From: an uncultured Draconibacterium sp.
Lineage (GTDB): Bacteria; Bacteroidota; Bacteroidia; Bacteroidales; Prolixibacteraceae
Direction: 5' to 3'
Assembly: GCA_947492175.1 (NCBI GenBank)
Contig: CANLMQ010000008.1
Location: 124,001 to 188,000, forward strand
Length of the DNA: 64,000 nucleotides
Program-made: the position numbers and the translations under genes
Shown: positions 46,178-54,982 of the stretch, piece after piece
Position numbering within the stretch: position 1 is the first letter of the stretch
Layout of the letters: each line of letters starts with the position of its first letter
The notes under the pieces: model-generated
Databases searched by the model: none
The model's input: the letters and a program-made list of their open reading frames with translations, nothing else
Told to the model about the DNA's origin: nothing

Positions 46178-46391
46178 AAGACATATGTTAATGAAATAAG
46201 TATATTATCTATCAAATTTATTTCTAGAACAATCTTCATATTTACTTTATGAATAATTTATTTTTACAGATCTTATTTATAAATATGTAAGTGTAATCTG
46301 TATTATTTTAAATAAGATCAAATGCCCTTTCTTTATTTAAACTCCTTCCAAATTACAACCTGTATTAATCCTTTTTCCCCAAAAAACGTTG

Positions 46392-46399
46392 TACCTTTG
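46392..46399 (+). promoter_or_regulatory. -7 element (TACCTTTG) before the Fe-type SOD gene
   Basis: TACCTTTG fits TAnnTTTG, 44 nt before the ATG; a clear -33 is not seen. Confidence 0.5.
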
Positions 46400-46443
46400 A
46401 TATAAAATCAGAAACAACATTATTAACCTTTAAAAAGATAGTT

Positions 46444-47025
46444 ATGGCATTTAATTTACCGGAACTTCCATATGCACAAGACGCATTGGAACCTTACATC
46501 AGCGAAAAAACATTTGAATATCACTACGGAAAACATCATCAGGCTTATGTAAATAATCTTAACAGTCTTATTCAGGGAACTGAATTTGAAAATTCAACAC
46601 TTGAAGATATTATTGTAAAAGCCGAAGGTGGTATCTTTAATAATGGTGCACAGGTATGGAACCACACTTTTTATTTTATGCAATTTAGCCCCGATGGTTG
46701 CGATGCACCAAAAGACGGATTAAAAGTTGCTATTGAAGCAAAATTTGGATCGATTGAAGGCTTTAAAGAAGATTTTTCGAAAGCAGCAGCTACTTTGTTT
46801 GGCTCGGGTTGGGCATGGCTGGTTGTTGATAAAAATGGAGAATTGGAAATTGTACAAACCAGCAATGCAGCAAATCCTTTACGAGATGGTAAAAAACCAA
46901 TTCTAACTTGCGATGTATGGGAACATGCTTACTACATCGATAAGAAAAATGCACGTCCAAAATACATCGAAGATTTCTGGAAAATTTTGGATTGGAAAGT
47001 AATTTCAGAAAGATTTGCGAAATAG
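46444..47025 (+). CDS. sodB: Superoxide dismutase, Fe-type residues
   Basis: 193-residue Fe/Mn SOD. Ligands in YHYGKHHQAYVNN, WNHTFYF and DVWEHAYYID. The Gln near the metal is in the N-terminal half (NNGAQVWNH) and the C-terminal position is Ala (SNAANPL), the Fe-type pattern, opposite to the SOD 840 nt upstream. It is directly followed by the mini winged-helix gene (11 nt), so the two are likely co-transcribed. The B. fragilis-group cambialistic SOD resembles this form, so metal choice in vivo could be flexible. Confidence 0.94.
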   Translation: MAFNLPELPYAQDALEPYISEKTFEYHYGKHHQAYVNNLNSLIQGTEFENSTLEDIIVKAEGGIFNNGAQVWNHTFYFMQFSPDGCDAPKDGLKVAIEAKFGSIEGFKEDFSKAAATLFGSGWAWLVVDKNGELEIVQTSNAANPLRDGKKPILTCDVWEHAYYIDKKNARPKYIEDFWKILDWKVISERFAK

Positions 47026-47036
47026 AATTTAATACT

Positions 47037-47210
47037 ATGAGCACAGAAAAAGTATTGGCAGCCATGCAGGCGGCAGGCAAGCCGTTAAAAGCAGGCGAAA
47101 TAGCGGAGGCCTCCGGTTTAGACAAAAAAGAGGTAGACAAAGCCATGAAGGTTTTAAAAACTGAAGAAAAAATAGTGTCGCCCAAACGTTGTTTTTGGGA
47201 GCCAAAATAA
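47037..47210 (+). CDS. Mini winged-helix DNA-binding protein (57 aa)
   Basis: A 57-residue protein from ATG 47037; the longer frame from 46992 overlaps the SOD gene end and is not preferred. The sequence is one winged helix-turn-helix: VLAAMQAAGKPLKAGEIAEA, GLDKKEVDKAMKVLKTEEKI, then a short wing ending SPKRCFWEPK. There is no effector or dimerisation domain. It is 11 nt after sodB and before a bidirectional terminator. It may be a transcription regulator or nucleic-acid-binding accessory; the target is unknown. Confidence 0.8.
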   Translation: MSTEKVLAAMQAAGKPLKAGEIAEASGLDKKEVDKAMKVLKTEEKIVSPKRCFWEPK

Positions 47211-47218
47211 CGGGATAA

Positions 47219-47254
47219 AAAAACGGGATTCATAGTTTGAATCCCGTTTTTTTT
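47219..47254. terminator. Bidirectional terminator between sodB-wHTH and xylE
   Basis: AAACGGGATTC / GAATCCCGTTT with a 7-nt loop, A run on the left and T run on the right; it closes both converging transcripts. Confidence 0.92.
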
Positions 47255-48632
47255 ACTTCTGCCATATGGCTTCCACCTCTTCAAGTGTTTTTCCTTTGGT
47301 TTCAGGAATCATCTTCCATACAAAAATGAAGGACAGAATACTCATTAACCCATAAAACCAATAAGTTAATCCTCCACTAAATTCCATCATAGCAGGGTAG
47401 GTTGACGAGATAAGATAATTGGCAGCCCATTGTGCCGCAACGGCAACGGCAACTGCTTTCCCACGTATTTTATTCGGAAATAATTCTGAAATATATACCC
47501 AGCAAATGGGGCCCCACGACATCATAAATGAAGCAGTATATATAATAATAAACACCAGTGTGCTAATTCCGATTATTTGCATAAACGATAGCAAGCCGAT
47601 GGCAAACATTCCAATTGCCATTCCAACCGATCCTACCATTAATAATGGTTTGCGCCCCCATTTATCGACCGTTAAAATAGCAACAACAGTAAATATTACA
47701 TTTATCAATCCCATGGCTACGGTTTGTAACATCGAGGCATCTTTGGCAGCCCCCATGCTTTCGAAAATACGCGGAGCATAATAAAGAGCCACATTTATTC
47801 CAACAAACTGCTGAAATACGGAAAGCAGAATTCCTATTACGATTACCACTTTCCCATACGAGAATAGTTTTGCTGATGACTTTTCAACGCTTGCTTTAAT
47901 ATCGTGGAGTATTATTTTGGCTCTTTCTGCTCCGTTAATTTTTGATAGTACATGAAGTGCTTTCTCCTGCTGGTTTTGCAAAGCAAGATAACGAGGAGTT
48001 TCGGGTACAAAAAACAAAAAAACAGCAAACAGTCCGGCAGGAATAGCTTCCGAAGTGAACATTCTTCTCCAGCCTATTGTATTTATCCAGTCAAGTGTTT
48101 GACCATTGGCAATTCCCCAATTCACGAAATATACTACAAGCATACCAAAAATAATGGCGAACTGGTTAACAGAAACCAGTCGTCCGCGAATATCGGCAGG
48201 CGCAATCTCTCCAATATACATAGGGCTTACTGCCGATGCAATTCCAACGCCTATTCCTCCAATAATCCGGTAAAAATTAAACATGTACAATAATCCCATG
48301 GTTGGTTCTCCTTTTGTGAAGAACAGAAATTCGGGATTACCTGATCCCAGGGCGGATACAAAAAACAGAAAAGCGGCAAGAAGCAAAGATTTCTTCCTTC
48401 CAAAACGATTCGATAATAAACCCGAAAGGCTTCCGCCGATAATACATCCAATCAATGCACTTGAGATTGTGGCACCGTGAGCCAGAGAATTTAAGCCAAG
48501 TCCGTCGATTAGATAGGCCTGGATTGATTTATCCGCGCCGGAAATTACAGCAGTATCGTAACCAAACAGCAATCCTCCAAGCGTTGCAACTAAGGTAATG
48601 CCTATAATATAGAGTGAATTACGTCCTTTCAT
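47253..48632 (-). CDS. xylE: Sugar porter MFS transporter (D-xylose:H+ symporter)
   Basis: 459-residue MFS protein with 12 helices. Sugar-porter motifs are GGLLFGYDTAVISG in helix 1, RFGRKKSLL in loop 2-3, PETPRYL after helix 6, DKWGRKPLL and the final PETKGKTLEEVE. D-xylose is the likely substrate from the operon, since xylA ends 6 nt upstream. It is the last gene of the xylose operon, followed by the bidirectional terminator. Confidence 0.92.
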   Translation of the reverse strand: MKGRNSLYIIGITLVATLGGLLFGYDTAVISGADKSIQAYLIDGLGLNSLAHGATISSALIGCIIGGSLSGLLSNRFGRKKSLLLAAFLFFVSALGSGNPEFLFFTKGEPTMGLLYMFNFYRIIGGIGVGIASAVSPMYIGEIAPADIRGRLVSVNQFAIIFGMLVVYFVNWGIANGQTLDWINTIGWRRMFTSEAIPAGLFAVFLFFVPETPRYLALQNQQEKALHVLSKINGAERAKIILHDIKASVEKSSAKLFSYGKVVIVIGILLSVFQQFVGINVALYYAPRIFESMGAAKDASMLQTVAMGLINVIFTVVAILTVDKWGRKPLLMVGSVGMAIGMFAIGLLSFMQIIGISTLVFIIIYTASFMMSWGPICWVYISELFPNKIRGKAVAVAVAAQWAANYLISSTYPAMMEFSGGLTYWFYGLMSILSFIFVWKMIPETKGKTLEEVEAIWQK

Positions 48633-48638
48633 TCGTGG

Positions 48639-49964
48639 TTAAATATACCAGTTGATTAATTGTTCCAGCAACTCTTGCTTGCCACTTATTTGTGCAGGTT
48701 CGCCAACTTCGGCTGCAATTGAGCGAAGGTCTTCCAGTTTTAATTTACCGGATTCAAATTCAGCACCTTTCCCTGAATAGAAGGAGGCATAACGAGCTGA
48801 CCGTATGGCTTTGTACTGCGAATCGTTTAATATTTTATCTGCAATTACCAACGAGCGTGCAAATACGTCCATTCCACCAATATGAGCGATAAATATATCT
48901 TCTAAATCAGTTGAATTTCGTCGTGTTTTAGCATCGAAGTTAATACCGCCATGTGTAAATCCACCGGCCGGAAGAATTTCAAGCATCGCTTCAGTAATTT
49001 CATAAATGTTGGTTGGAAATTCGTCAGTATCCCAACCATTTTGATAATCACCTTTGTTGGCATCAATAGATCCCAAAAGACCTGCATCTGCCGCCATTCT
49101 TAAATCGTGCGCAAATGTGTGACCAGCCAAAGTTGCGTGGTTTACTTCAATATTCAATTTGAAATCGTTTTCTAAGCCGTACTCTTTTAAGAAGGCAATA
49201 ACGGTTTGAGCATCGAAATCGTATTGGTGTTTTGTTGGCTCCATTGGTTTTGGTTCGATAAGGAAAGTTCCTGTAAACCCTTGTTTGCGGCCATAGTCGC
49301 GTGCCATGGTAAGAAATTGTCCCATGTGTGCCAGTTCGCGTTTTGTATCAGTATTATGAAGGCTCATGTAACCTTCGCGGCCTCCCCAGAAAACATAACT
49401 GCTACCGTCTAGTGCAATGGTAGCATCAATGGCATTTTTAACCTGAACTCCGGCATTGGCCACAACCTTAAAATCAGGATTGGTTGATGCGCCGTTCATA
49501 TAACGTGGATCAGAGAATACATTGGCAGTACCCCAAAGCAATTTAACGCCCGAAGCTTTTTGTTTTTCCTTTGCATACTCAATCATTTTTGCCAAACGCT
49601 TTTCAATTTCAAAAACCGATCCCTCGCCAACTACATCAACATCATGGAAACAGTAAAAAGGAATCCCCATTTTTGTGATGAATTCGAAAGCGGCGTCCAT
49701 TTTTTCTCTTGCAGCATCCATTGCATCGTTTGCTCCAACCCAGGGGAAGATCTGCGTACCCGGGCCAAACGGATCTCCGCCTGTTCCACAGAATGTGTGC
49801 CAGTAAGCCACTGCAAAACGCAGATGATCTTTCATCGTTTTTCCTGCAACAACTTTGTTTTCGTCGTACCATTTAAATGCCAACGGATTTTTTGACTCCG
49901 GACCTTCGAATTTGATCTGTTCGGTACCTTTGAAATACTCTTTGTTTCCTTTTAATACTTCCAT
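48639..49964 (-). CDS. xylA: Xylose isomerase
   Basis: 441-residue class II enzyme interconverting D-xylose and D-xylulose. Active-site segments: AYWHTFCGTGGDPFG (catalytic His), CFHDVDVVGEG, VFWGGREGYMSLHNTD, LIEPKPMEPTKHQYD and NIEVNHATLAGHTFAHDL with the metal-binding Glu, Asp and His residues. Length fits the Bacteroidota/Thermotoga type. It lies between the oxidoreductase and xylE with gaps of 25 and 6 nt. Confidence 0.97.
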   Translation of the reverse strand: MEVLKGNKEYFKGTEQIKFEGPESKNPLAFKWYDENKVVAGKTMKDHLRFAVAYWHTFCGTGGDPFGPGTQIFPWVGANDAMDAAREKMDAAFEFITKMGIPFYCFHDVDVVGEGSVFEIEKRLAKMIEYAKEKQKASGVKLLWGTANVFSDPRYMNGASTNPDFKVVANAGVQVKNAIDATIALDGSSYVFWGGREGYMSLHNTDTKRELAHMGQFLTMARDYGRKQGFTGTFLIEPKPMEPTKHQYDFDAQTVIAFLKEYGLENDFKLNIEVNHATLAGHTFAHDLRMAADAGLLGSIDANKGDYQNGWDTDEFPTNIYEITEAMLEILPAGGFTHGGINFDAKTRRNSTDLEDIFIAHIGGMDVFARSLVIADKILNDSQYKAIRSARYASFYSGKGAEFESGKLKLEDLRSIAAEVGEPAQISGKQELLEQLINWYI

Positions 49965-49989
49965 TTTTGTTGAATCTTATCTGTTGTTT

Positions 49990-51345
49990 TTATTTCCATA
50001 GATTTTCGCCATACGCCCAGCCTTTGCGTGTTGGCTCCTTTATGTAATTATCCAGTTCCGGGCGGCCGGTAGCTTTCATATTTTTAGCATCGTATTCAAT
50101 TGTGCCACCAAAACGTTGTGCTAAAACGCCAACTTGTGCCATTTCCATTAAACTAGCAGCATAATCGAAGTTTGAGCCGGGTAGGGCATCTTCTTTTATG
50201 GCTGCAATCCATTCCTGAACCGGCTTTTCTTCTTCAACTCTGGGAATGGTTCTTTCCGGTGCATTTTTTAGAAAATCCTGCCATTGTTCTTCCGGCATTA
50301 GTAATCTCGGATTGTTCGGACGGGCACCTGTATATAAAGTGTTTTTATCGCCGATCATTATCATCCCGGTACCAGGTAGTTCTTTTAATCCCCATTCCGG
50401 TTTTACTTCCGGTTTTTCAAAACCTTCAAGCCATTTCATTGTTAAAGGAGCTTTATTGCCTCTGGCGCCAAAATGCCAGGTAACAACCGATTCTTCTGTA
50501 ACAAAGCTATGATCCGGTACCGGATCTTTAACTTGTGCTTCGACAGTATGTGGTAAGCCCATATCAAGAGCCCAGAAAGGTGCATCGAGTGTATGACAAC
50601 ACCAGTCACCTAATTTACCATTGCCGTAATCATAAAATCCCCGCCAGGTTCGTGGGGCATACAGGTTATTGAACGGGCGTTCTGAAACCGGTCCCTGCCA
50701 TAAATCCCAGTCAAGTCCTTCCGGTATGGGATCAACCTGTGGAGGGAAAGAACCGGGTTTGTTGAAATAACCGTCTTTTTCGAAATCAATTTTGCCTTGC
50801 CATGCAATAACCTCTTTAACTTCGCCAAGTATTCCGGCTTCATACCATTCTTTTATCAGTCTGATACCATTTGTTGTATGTCCCTGATTTCCCATTTGTG
50901 ATACTATACCATAATGTCTGGCAGCTTTTTTTAGCGTACGTAGTTGCCATATATTATGCGCCAGAGGTTTCTCAACAAATACATGTTTTCCCAGTTCCAT
51001 AGCTGCCATAGCTGCCGGGAAATGAGTGTGATCAGGTGTGGCTATAATAACGGCATCGATTTCATTTGCCATTTCATCGAACATCAGCCTGAAATCTTTG
51101 TATTTTTTTGCATCCGGGCATGCTTTGTATCCTTCTGCCGACATTCTGTCGTCAACATCGCACATGGCAACGATACTTTCAACAGGGACCTGGCTCCAGC
51201 TCGCATGTCCTCTTCCTCCAACTCCAATCACAGCTATATTCAAGCGTTTATTTGGAGAACAGCTAATCATATGTGGCAGAATTGCAGCACCAATACCGGC
51301 AGCAGCTGCCGATTTCAAAAAAGTTCTTCTTGTTGTATTTTTCAT
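49990..51345 (-). CDS. Exported Gfo/Idh/MocA-family oxidoreductase
   Basis: 451-residue NAD(P)-dependent sugar oxidoreductase-like protein. The N-terminus is a Tat signal with twin Arg (RRTFLKSAAAAGIGAAI) and a lipobox-like MISC, so it is probably a periplasmic Tat lipoprotein. Rossmann motif IGVGGRGHASW, then ATPDHTHFPAAMAAMELGKHVFVEKPLAH (the EKP motif), and a C-terminal alpha/beta domain. Related exported proteins act on glycosides or modified sugars. Inserted between xylB and xylA in the xylose operon; substrate unknown. Confidence 0.88.
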   Translation of the reverse strand: MKNTTRRTFLKSAAAAGIGAAILPHMISCSPNKRLNIAVIGVGGRGHASWSQVPVESIVAMCDVDDRMSAEGYKACPDAKKYKDFRLMFDEMANEIDAVIIATPDHTHFPAAMAAMELGKHVFVEKPLAHNIWQLRTLKKAARHYGIVSQMGNQGHTTNGIRLIKEWYEAGILGEVKEVIAWQGKIDFEKDGYFNKPGSFPPQVDPIPEGLDWDLWQGPVSERPFNNLYAPRTWRGFYDYGNGKLGDWCCHTLDAPFWALDMGLPHTVEAQVKDPVPDHSFVTEESVVTWHFGARGNKAPLTMKWLEGFEKPEVKPEWGLKELPGTGMIMIGDKNTLYTGARPNNPRLLMPEEQWQDFLKNAPERTIPRVEEEKPVQEWIAAIKEDALPGSNFDYAASLMEMAQVGVLAQRFGGTIEYDAKNMKATGRPELDNYIKEPTRKGWAYGENLWK

Positions 51346-51368
51346 TATTTTATTGATTTAGGTAAATA

Positions 51369-52853
51369 TTATAATATTGCTTTTTCAAGTTGGTCTTTCC
51401 AGTTTGCGTAGGCTTCGTTGTATTCACGTAATTTTGTATGATCAGGTTCAATTACCTCCAGTTTTTTTAAACTGACAAAAGCTTCGTTAAACGATTTGTA
51501 ATAGCGCGATCCAACACCGGAACCACGCGCTGCTCCAACCGAGCCATCTGTATTATATAATTCAATGGTGGCTCCTGAAATACCAGCCAGTGTATCCCGA
51601 AAAACAGGGCTAAGAAACATATTTGCTTTTCCGGCACGAATAACCGATGCATTTATTCCAATGTCTCTCATTATTTCCATTCCGTAGTTAAACGAAAATA
51701 CAATTCCTTCCTGGACGGCTCTTATTAAGTGTCCTTTATCGTGGATATTGAAATTAATTCCGTTTATTCCGGAGCCAATATTTTTATTGTTTAAAACACG
51801 TTCAGCACCATTTCCAAAGGGTAAGATAGTAACACCTTCGGCGCCAATGCCCACTTTCGATGCCAGATTGTTCATTTGTGCGTATGACATGTTTTCGCCA
51901 ATCATCCGTTTAAGCCAGGCATTTAAAATACCGGTTCCGTTAATACAAAGTAATACGCCCAATCGATCGTTTTCAGGGGTGTGATTTACATGAGCAAACG
52001 TATTCACACGCGACAGGGGATCGTATTTAATTTCGTCGCTTACGCCATAAACTACACCTGAGGTGCCTGCTGTGGCAGCAATTTCTCCGGGATTTAAAAC
52101 ATTTAACGAAAGCGCATTATTGGGTTGATCGCCGGCGCGGTAACTGATTTTTGTTTTGGTTGACAATCCAAGTTCGGAAGCAACCTTTTCTGTAACCTGT
52201 CCCTGAACCGCAAAGGTTGGGACGATCTCTGGAATTATATCGGTGTTGAAATCATAATAATCGAATAGCTGCGTTGCCAGCGAATCTTCTTTGAAATTCC
52301 ACATAATTCCTTCCGACAGTCCACTAACCGTTGTCTGAATTTCACCGCTTAATTTCATGGCAATGTAGTCTCCCGGAAGCATTATTTTATAAACCTTTGC
52401 AAAGCGTTCAGGCTCGTTTTCTTTCACCCACTTCAGTTTTGATGCGGTAAAATTACCCGGTGAGTTTAACAGGTTTGTTAAACAACGCTGTTCTCCAATT
52501 TCATGAAAAGCTTTATCTCCGAATTCGGCAGCGCGGCTATCGCACCAGATGATAGACGGGCGGATAACATCCAGGTTTTTATCAATCATTACCAAACCAT
52601 GCATTTGGTATGAAATACCAATCGATAAAATACTTTCGGGGGCTACTTTCGATTCCGATAACACATCTGCCAAAGCCAGCTTTAGGTTTTTCCACCATAA
52701 CTCAGGATCTTGTTCAGCCCAACCTGCCTGGTGAGCAGTAATCTTCATTTCCTGTTTGGGATGAAACGAAGAAGCGAGCAAATCGCCGTTTTTCCCGTTT
52801 ATAAGTGAAACTTTTACCGAAGAGCTTCCAATGTCTATTCCGAGTAAGTTCAT
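51369..52853 (-). CDS. xylB: Xylulokinase
   Basis: 494-residue FGGY kinase phosphorylating D-xylulose to xylulose 5-phosphate. Features: GIDIGSSSVKVSLI at the N-terminus, QMHGLVMID (substrate site), WCDSRAAE, LPGDYIAMKLSG, and ATAGTSGVVYGV in the ATPase fold. It is the first structural gene of the operon; 114 nt separate it from the upstream regulator gene, and that gap holds a GAAC/GTTC operator-like site. Confidence 0.95.
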   Translation of the reverse strand: MNLLGIDIGSSSVKVSLINGKNGDLLASSFHPKQEMKITAHQAGWAEQDPELWWKNLKLALADVLSESKVAPESILSIGISYQMHGLVMIDKNLDVIRPSIIWCDSRAAEFGDKAFHEIGEQRCLTNLLNSPGNFTASKLKWVKENEPERFAKVYKIMLPGDYIAMKLSGEIQTTVSGLSEGIMWNFKEDSLATQLFDYYDFNTDIIPEIVPTFAVQGQVTEKVASELGLSTKTKISYRAGDQPNNALSLNVLNPGEIAATAGTSGVVYGVSDEIKYDPLSRVNTFAHVNHTPENDRLGVLLCINGTGILNAWLKRMIGENMSYAQMNNLASKVGIGAEGVTILPFGNGAERVLNNKNIGSGINGINFNIHDKGHLIRAVQEGIVFSFNYGMEIMRDIGINASVIRAGKANMFLSPVFRDTLAGISGATIELYNTDGSVGAARGSGVGSRYYKSFNEAFVSLKKLEVIEPDHTKLREYNEAYANWKDQLEKAIL

Positions 52854-52885
52854 GATAACTAGAGTAATATTAATTTCGAATCGCT

Positions 52886-52904
52886 GAACTGTTCCGTTCC
52901 GTTC
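52886..52904 (-). promoter_or_regulatory. Candidate xylose-regulator operator before xylB
   Basis: GAACTGTTC (GAAC-n-GTTC palindrome) followed by two further GTTC at 5-nt steps (52896, 52901). The same GAAC / tandem-GTTC vocabulary is found before the regulator gene itself. Confidence 0.5.
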
Positions 52905-52967
52905 TGATTTGTGAAAATAAAGCTTATTCTGAAGTTACGAAATCGAAAAAATATGTTTTAAAACACA

Positions 52968-53963
52968 TTATGACGAAGAGCGGATTTTTAATCGGGTAGG
53001 GACCTCAAATTTAATAGGATTACCTTTGATTATAAATTCTGCTGCTTTTTTACCCATCAATTCAAAGTCAGTGGAAATTACCGTGATCCCGTTTTTTACG
53101 TATTTTTTCATGGGAGTTTCGTTATACGAAATTACACCCACTTCGTGTCCTGGCTCGAAACCTTTTTCCGAACACTGATCTAAGAAAGTGGCAAGTGTTC
53201 TGTCGCTTACCAGAAAATAGAGTTCACCTGATTTGATATTGAAATTTTCAATATCAAAAATTACCTTGTGTTTAATGTTGTTCGTTTTGCAAAACTTTCG
53301 AAAATAGTCAACCGACTCTTTCGGATGGTAAGTAAAAGGAGGGTAGAAGAAAGTAAATTGTCTGTATTTTTTTATTATATCAATGTTATGATTGAGACAA
53401 TTAAAAACGGCCTCGCCAAAATTTTGATAAACAACAGATTGTTTTTCCGAAGCATTTACTTTCCAGTCGATTACCAGTAATTGTTCAGTAGGAATTTTAT
53501 TAATGATTTTTGCCACTTTAGGATGGTCGAAATTCATAATAATGTATTTGCTGTACCTGCCAATACTCTCGGTTATTATCTTTTCGAATACTCCAATATT
53601 GTAATGGTGAAAGTGCAAATCAACACTTATATTCTTGGGGAGATTACGCAAAAAAGAATGGTACAATACTTCTTTATACGCTTTAAAAGTATCTAGGAAG
53701 AGGAATACCTTGGTTCTTTTTTTTGTAACAAAATATCCGCGGTTTGGAACCGATTCAACAGCCCCGCGTTTTTTTAATTCGGCATAAGCTTTAAACACTG
53801 TATCGCGCGACAACTGGCATTCTTTCATAATCTGGTTGACAGAAGGCAGCATGTCGCCTTGCTTTAATTCGTTCTGGCTGATTGAATCCATTATAGCATC
53901 AACCAGTTGTTGAAATTTTAGAATATTGGAATTTTTGTCGACGGTAAATTTAAAGCTACTCAT
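52968..53963 (-). CDS. xylR: GntR-type xylose operon regulator (XylR-like) with LacI-like sensor domain
   Basis: 331 residues. The N-terminal ~75 residues form a GntR winged helix (FQQLVDAIMDSISQNELKQGDMLP, SRDTVFKAYAELKKRGAV, NRGYFVT). The C-terminal part is a periplasmic-binding-protein-like sensor (VFLFLDTF, YIIMNFDHPKVAK, GVISYNETPMKKY, ISTDFELMGKKAAEFI) that in relatives binds a sugar. This architecture controls xylose operons in Bacteroides. Likely a repressor of xylBAE and of itself, judging from shared operator-like sites. Confidence 0.88.
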   Translation of the reverse strand: MSSFKFTVDKNSNILKFQQLVDAIMDSISQNELKQGDMLPSVNQIMKECQLSRDTVFKAYAELKKRGAVESVPNRGYFVTKKRTKVFLFLDTFKAYKEVLYHSFLRNLPKNISVDLHFHHYNIGVFEKIITESIGRYSKYIIMNFDHPKVAKIINKIPTEQLLVIDWKVNASEKQSVVYQNFGEAVFNCLNHNIDIIKKYRQFTFFYPPFTYHPKESVDYFRKFCKTNNIKHKVIFDIENFNIKSGELYFLVSDRTLATFLDQCSEKGFEPGHEVGVISYNETPMKKYVKNGITVISTDFELMGKKAAEFIIKGNPIKFEVPTRLKIRSSS

Positions 53964-53980
53964 GATTTTTTTTGTTTGGC

Positions 53981-54016
53981 AGAACAGTTAGTATTCTGTT
54001 CTGTTCTACAAAACTA
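53981..54016 (-). promoter_or_regulatory. Autoregulatory operator and promoter of the xylose regulator
   Basis: AGAACAG, 8 nt, CTGTTCT (53981-54002), overlapped by a second CTGTTCT (54001-54007), is an inverted repeat related to the site before xylB. It directly abuts TAGTTTTG on the minus strand (54009-54016), a match to the -7 consensus, so a bound regulator would cover the transcription start. Confidence 0.55.
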
Positions 54017-54070
54017 AAAATAATATTTATAGATAAAATATCTTGTCTGCATTATTCCTGAAAATAGTTT

Positions 54071-54104
54071 TGACACTGACAGAGTCTGACATTTATTATT
54101 GACA
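54071..54104. repeat. Four TGACA direct repeats
   Basis: TGACA at 54071, 54077, 54087 and 54100, in the 404-nt gap between the xylose regulator and the nitroreductase gene. Could be a transcription-factor binding array. The rest of the gap shows no gene. Confidence 0.35.
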
Positions 54105-54336
54105 GTTTTATTAGGTAATGATTATTCAAGATTGGTTTAGAGAGTGGAAGATTAGGTTTTGCATTGGTCGGGGATTAACTAATTAACATTTATTAATAGG
54201 CCCGGCGCAATATTTTGTTTGTAGTGGCGTTTTTTGCAAAAGGATAAAGAGAAGTAATTTTCTAGTGGTTAAGTTTGGTCAGCAATGCTTTTTATACTTC
54301 ATCTGTTATCCTTTTTTCTTTTTTAGATTTTCCCGA

Positions 54337-54344
54337 TATCTTTG
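54337..54344 (+). promoter_or_regulatory. -7 element (TATCTTTG) before the nitroreductase gene
   Basis: TATCTTTG matches TAnnTTTG, 23 nt before the ATG; no clear -33. Confidence 0.5.
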
Positions 54345-54367
54345 ATTGCAAATAAAAATTAAAAATT

Positions 54368-54937
54368 ATGATTCGTGATTTAATTCAGAAAAACCGAAGT
54401 TACCGACGGTTTAACTCATCTGTGAAAATTTCGGAGGAACAGATAATGAGCTGGATCGATCTGGCTCGTATGTCGGGTAGCGGACGGAATGCTCAACCTT
54501 TAAAATATGCAATAGTTACTGAGCAGGAAACATGTGATACATTATTTCCATACCTGGGATGGGCGGGTTATTTGAGCGACTGGAATGGTCCTGCCAAAGA
54601 GGAAAGACCGGTAGCTTATGTGGCCGTATTAAAAGATAAAAAAATTGCTGAAAACCATTATTGCGACGATGGAATTGCAATGCAAAGTCTTTTACTTGGA
54701 GCCACCGAAGCCGGTTTTGGAGGATGTATAATAGGTTCGGTAAATAAAAGCAAAGTATTGGATTTGCTGGATTTGCCGGAGCACATTGAATTACTTTGGA
54801 TTATTGCATTGGGAAAGCCCTCTGAAAAGGTTGTTTTAGAAACGGCTGAAAACGATATAAAATACTGGCGCGATGAGGAAGGGATTCATCACGTACCAAA
54901 GCGGCCGCTAAAAGAGATTGTTATATTGCAAAAATAA
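54368..54937 (+). CDS. Nitroreductase-family flavoprotein
   Basis: 189-residue FMN-dependent NAD(P)H oxidoreductase. RSYRRFNSSVKIS near the start and SGSGRNAQPLKYAIV (~36-50) supply FMN contacts; the C-terminal half has LLGATEAGFGGCIIGSVNK and LWIIALGKPSEKV. It would reduce nitro, quinone or enone groups; real substrate unknown. Monocistronic between its own -7 element and a terminator. Confidence 0.9.
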   Translation: MIRDLIQKNRSYRRFNSSVKISEEQIMSWIDLARMSGSGRNAQPLKYAIVTEQETCDTLFPYLGWAGYLSDWNGPAKEERPVAYVAVLKDKKIAENHYCDDGIAMQSLLLGATEAGFGGCIIGSVNKSKVLDLLDLPEHIELLWIIALGKPSEKVVLETAENDIKYWRDEEGIHHVPKRPLKEIVILQK

Positions 54938-54967
54938 AAAAGGATGGCATTGCCATCCTTTTTTATT
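54938..54967. terminator. Bidirectional terminator (nitroreductase / proline dehydrogenase)
   Basis: AAAGGATGGCA / TGCCATCCTTT with flanking A and T runs, between two converging genes. Confidence 0.9.
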
Positions 54968-54982
54968 TTTCCCACTCAAAAA

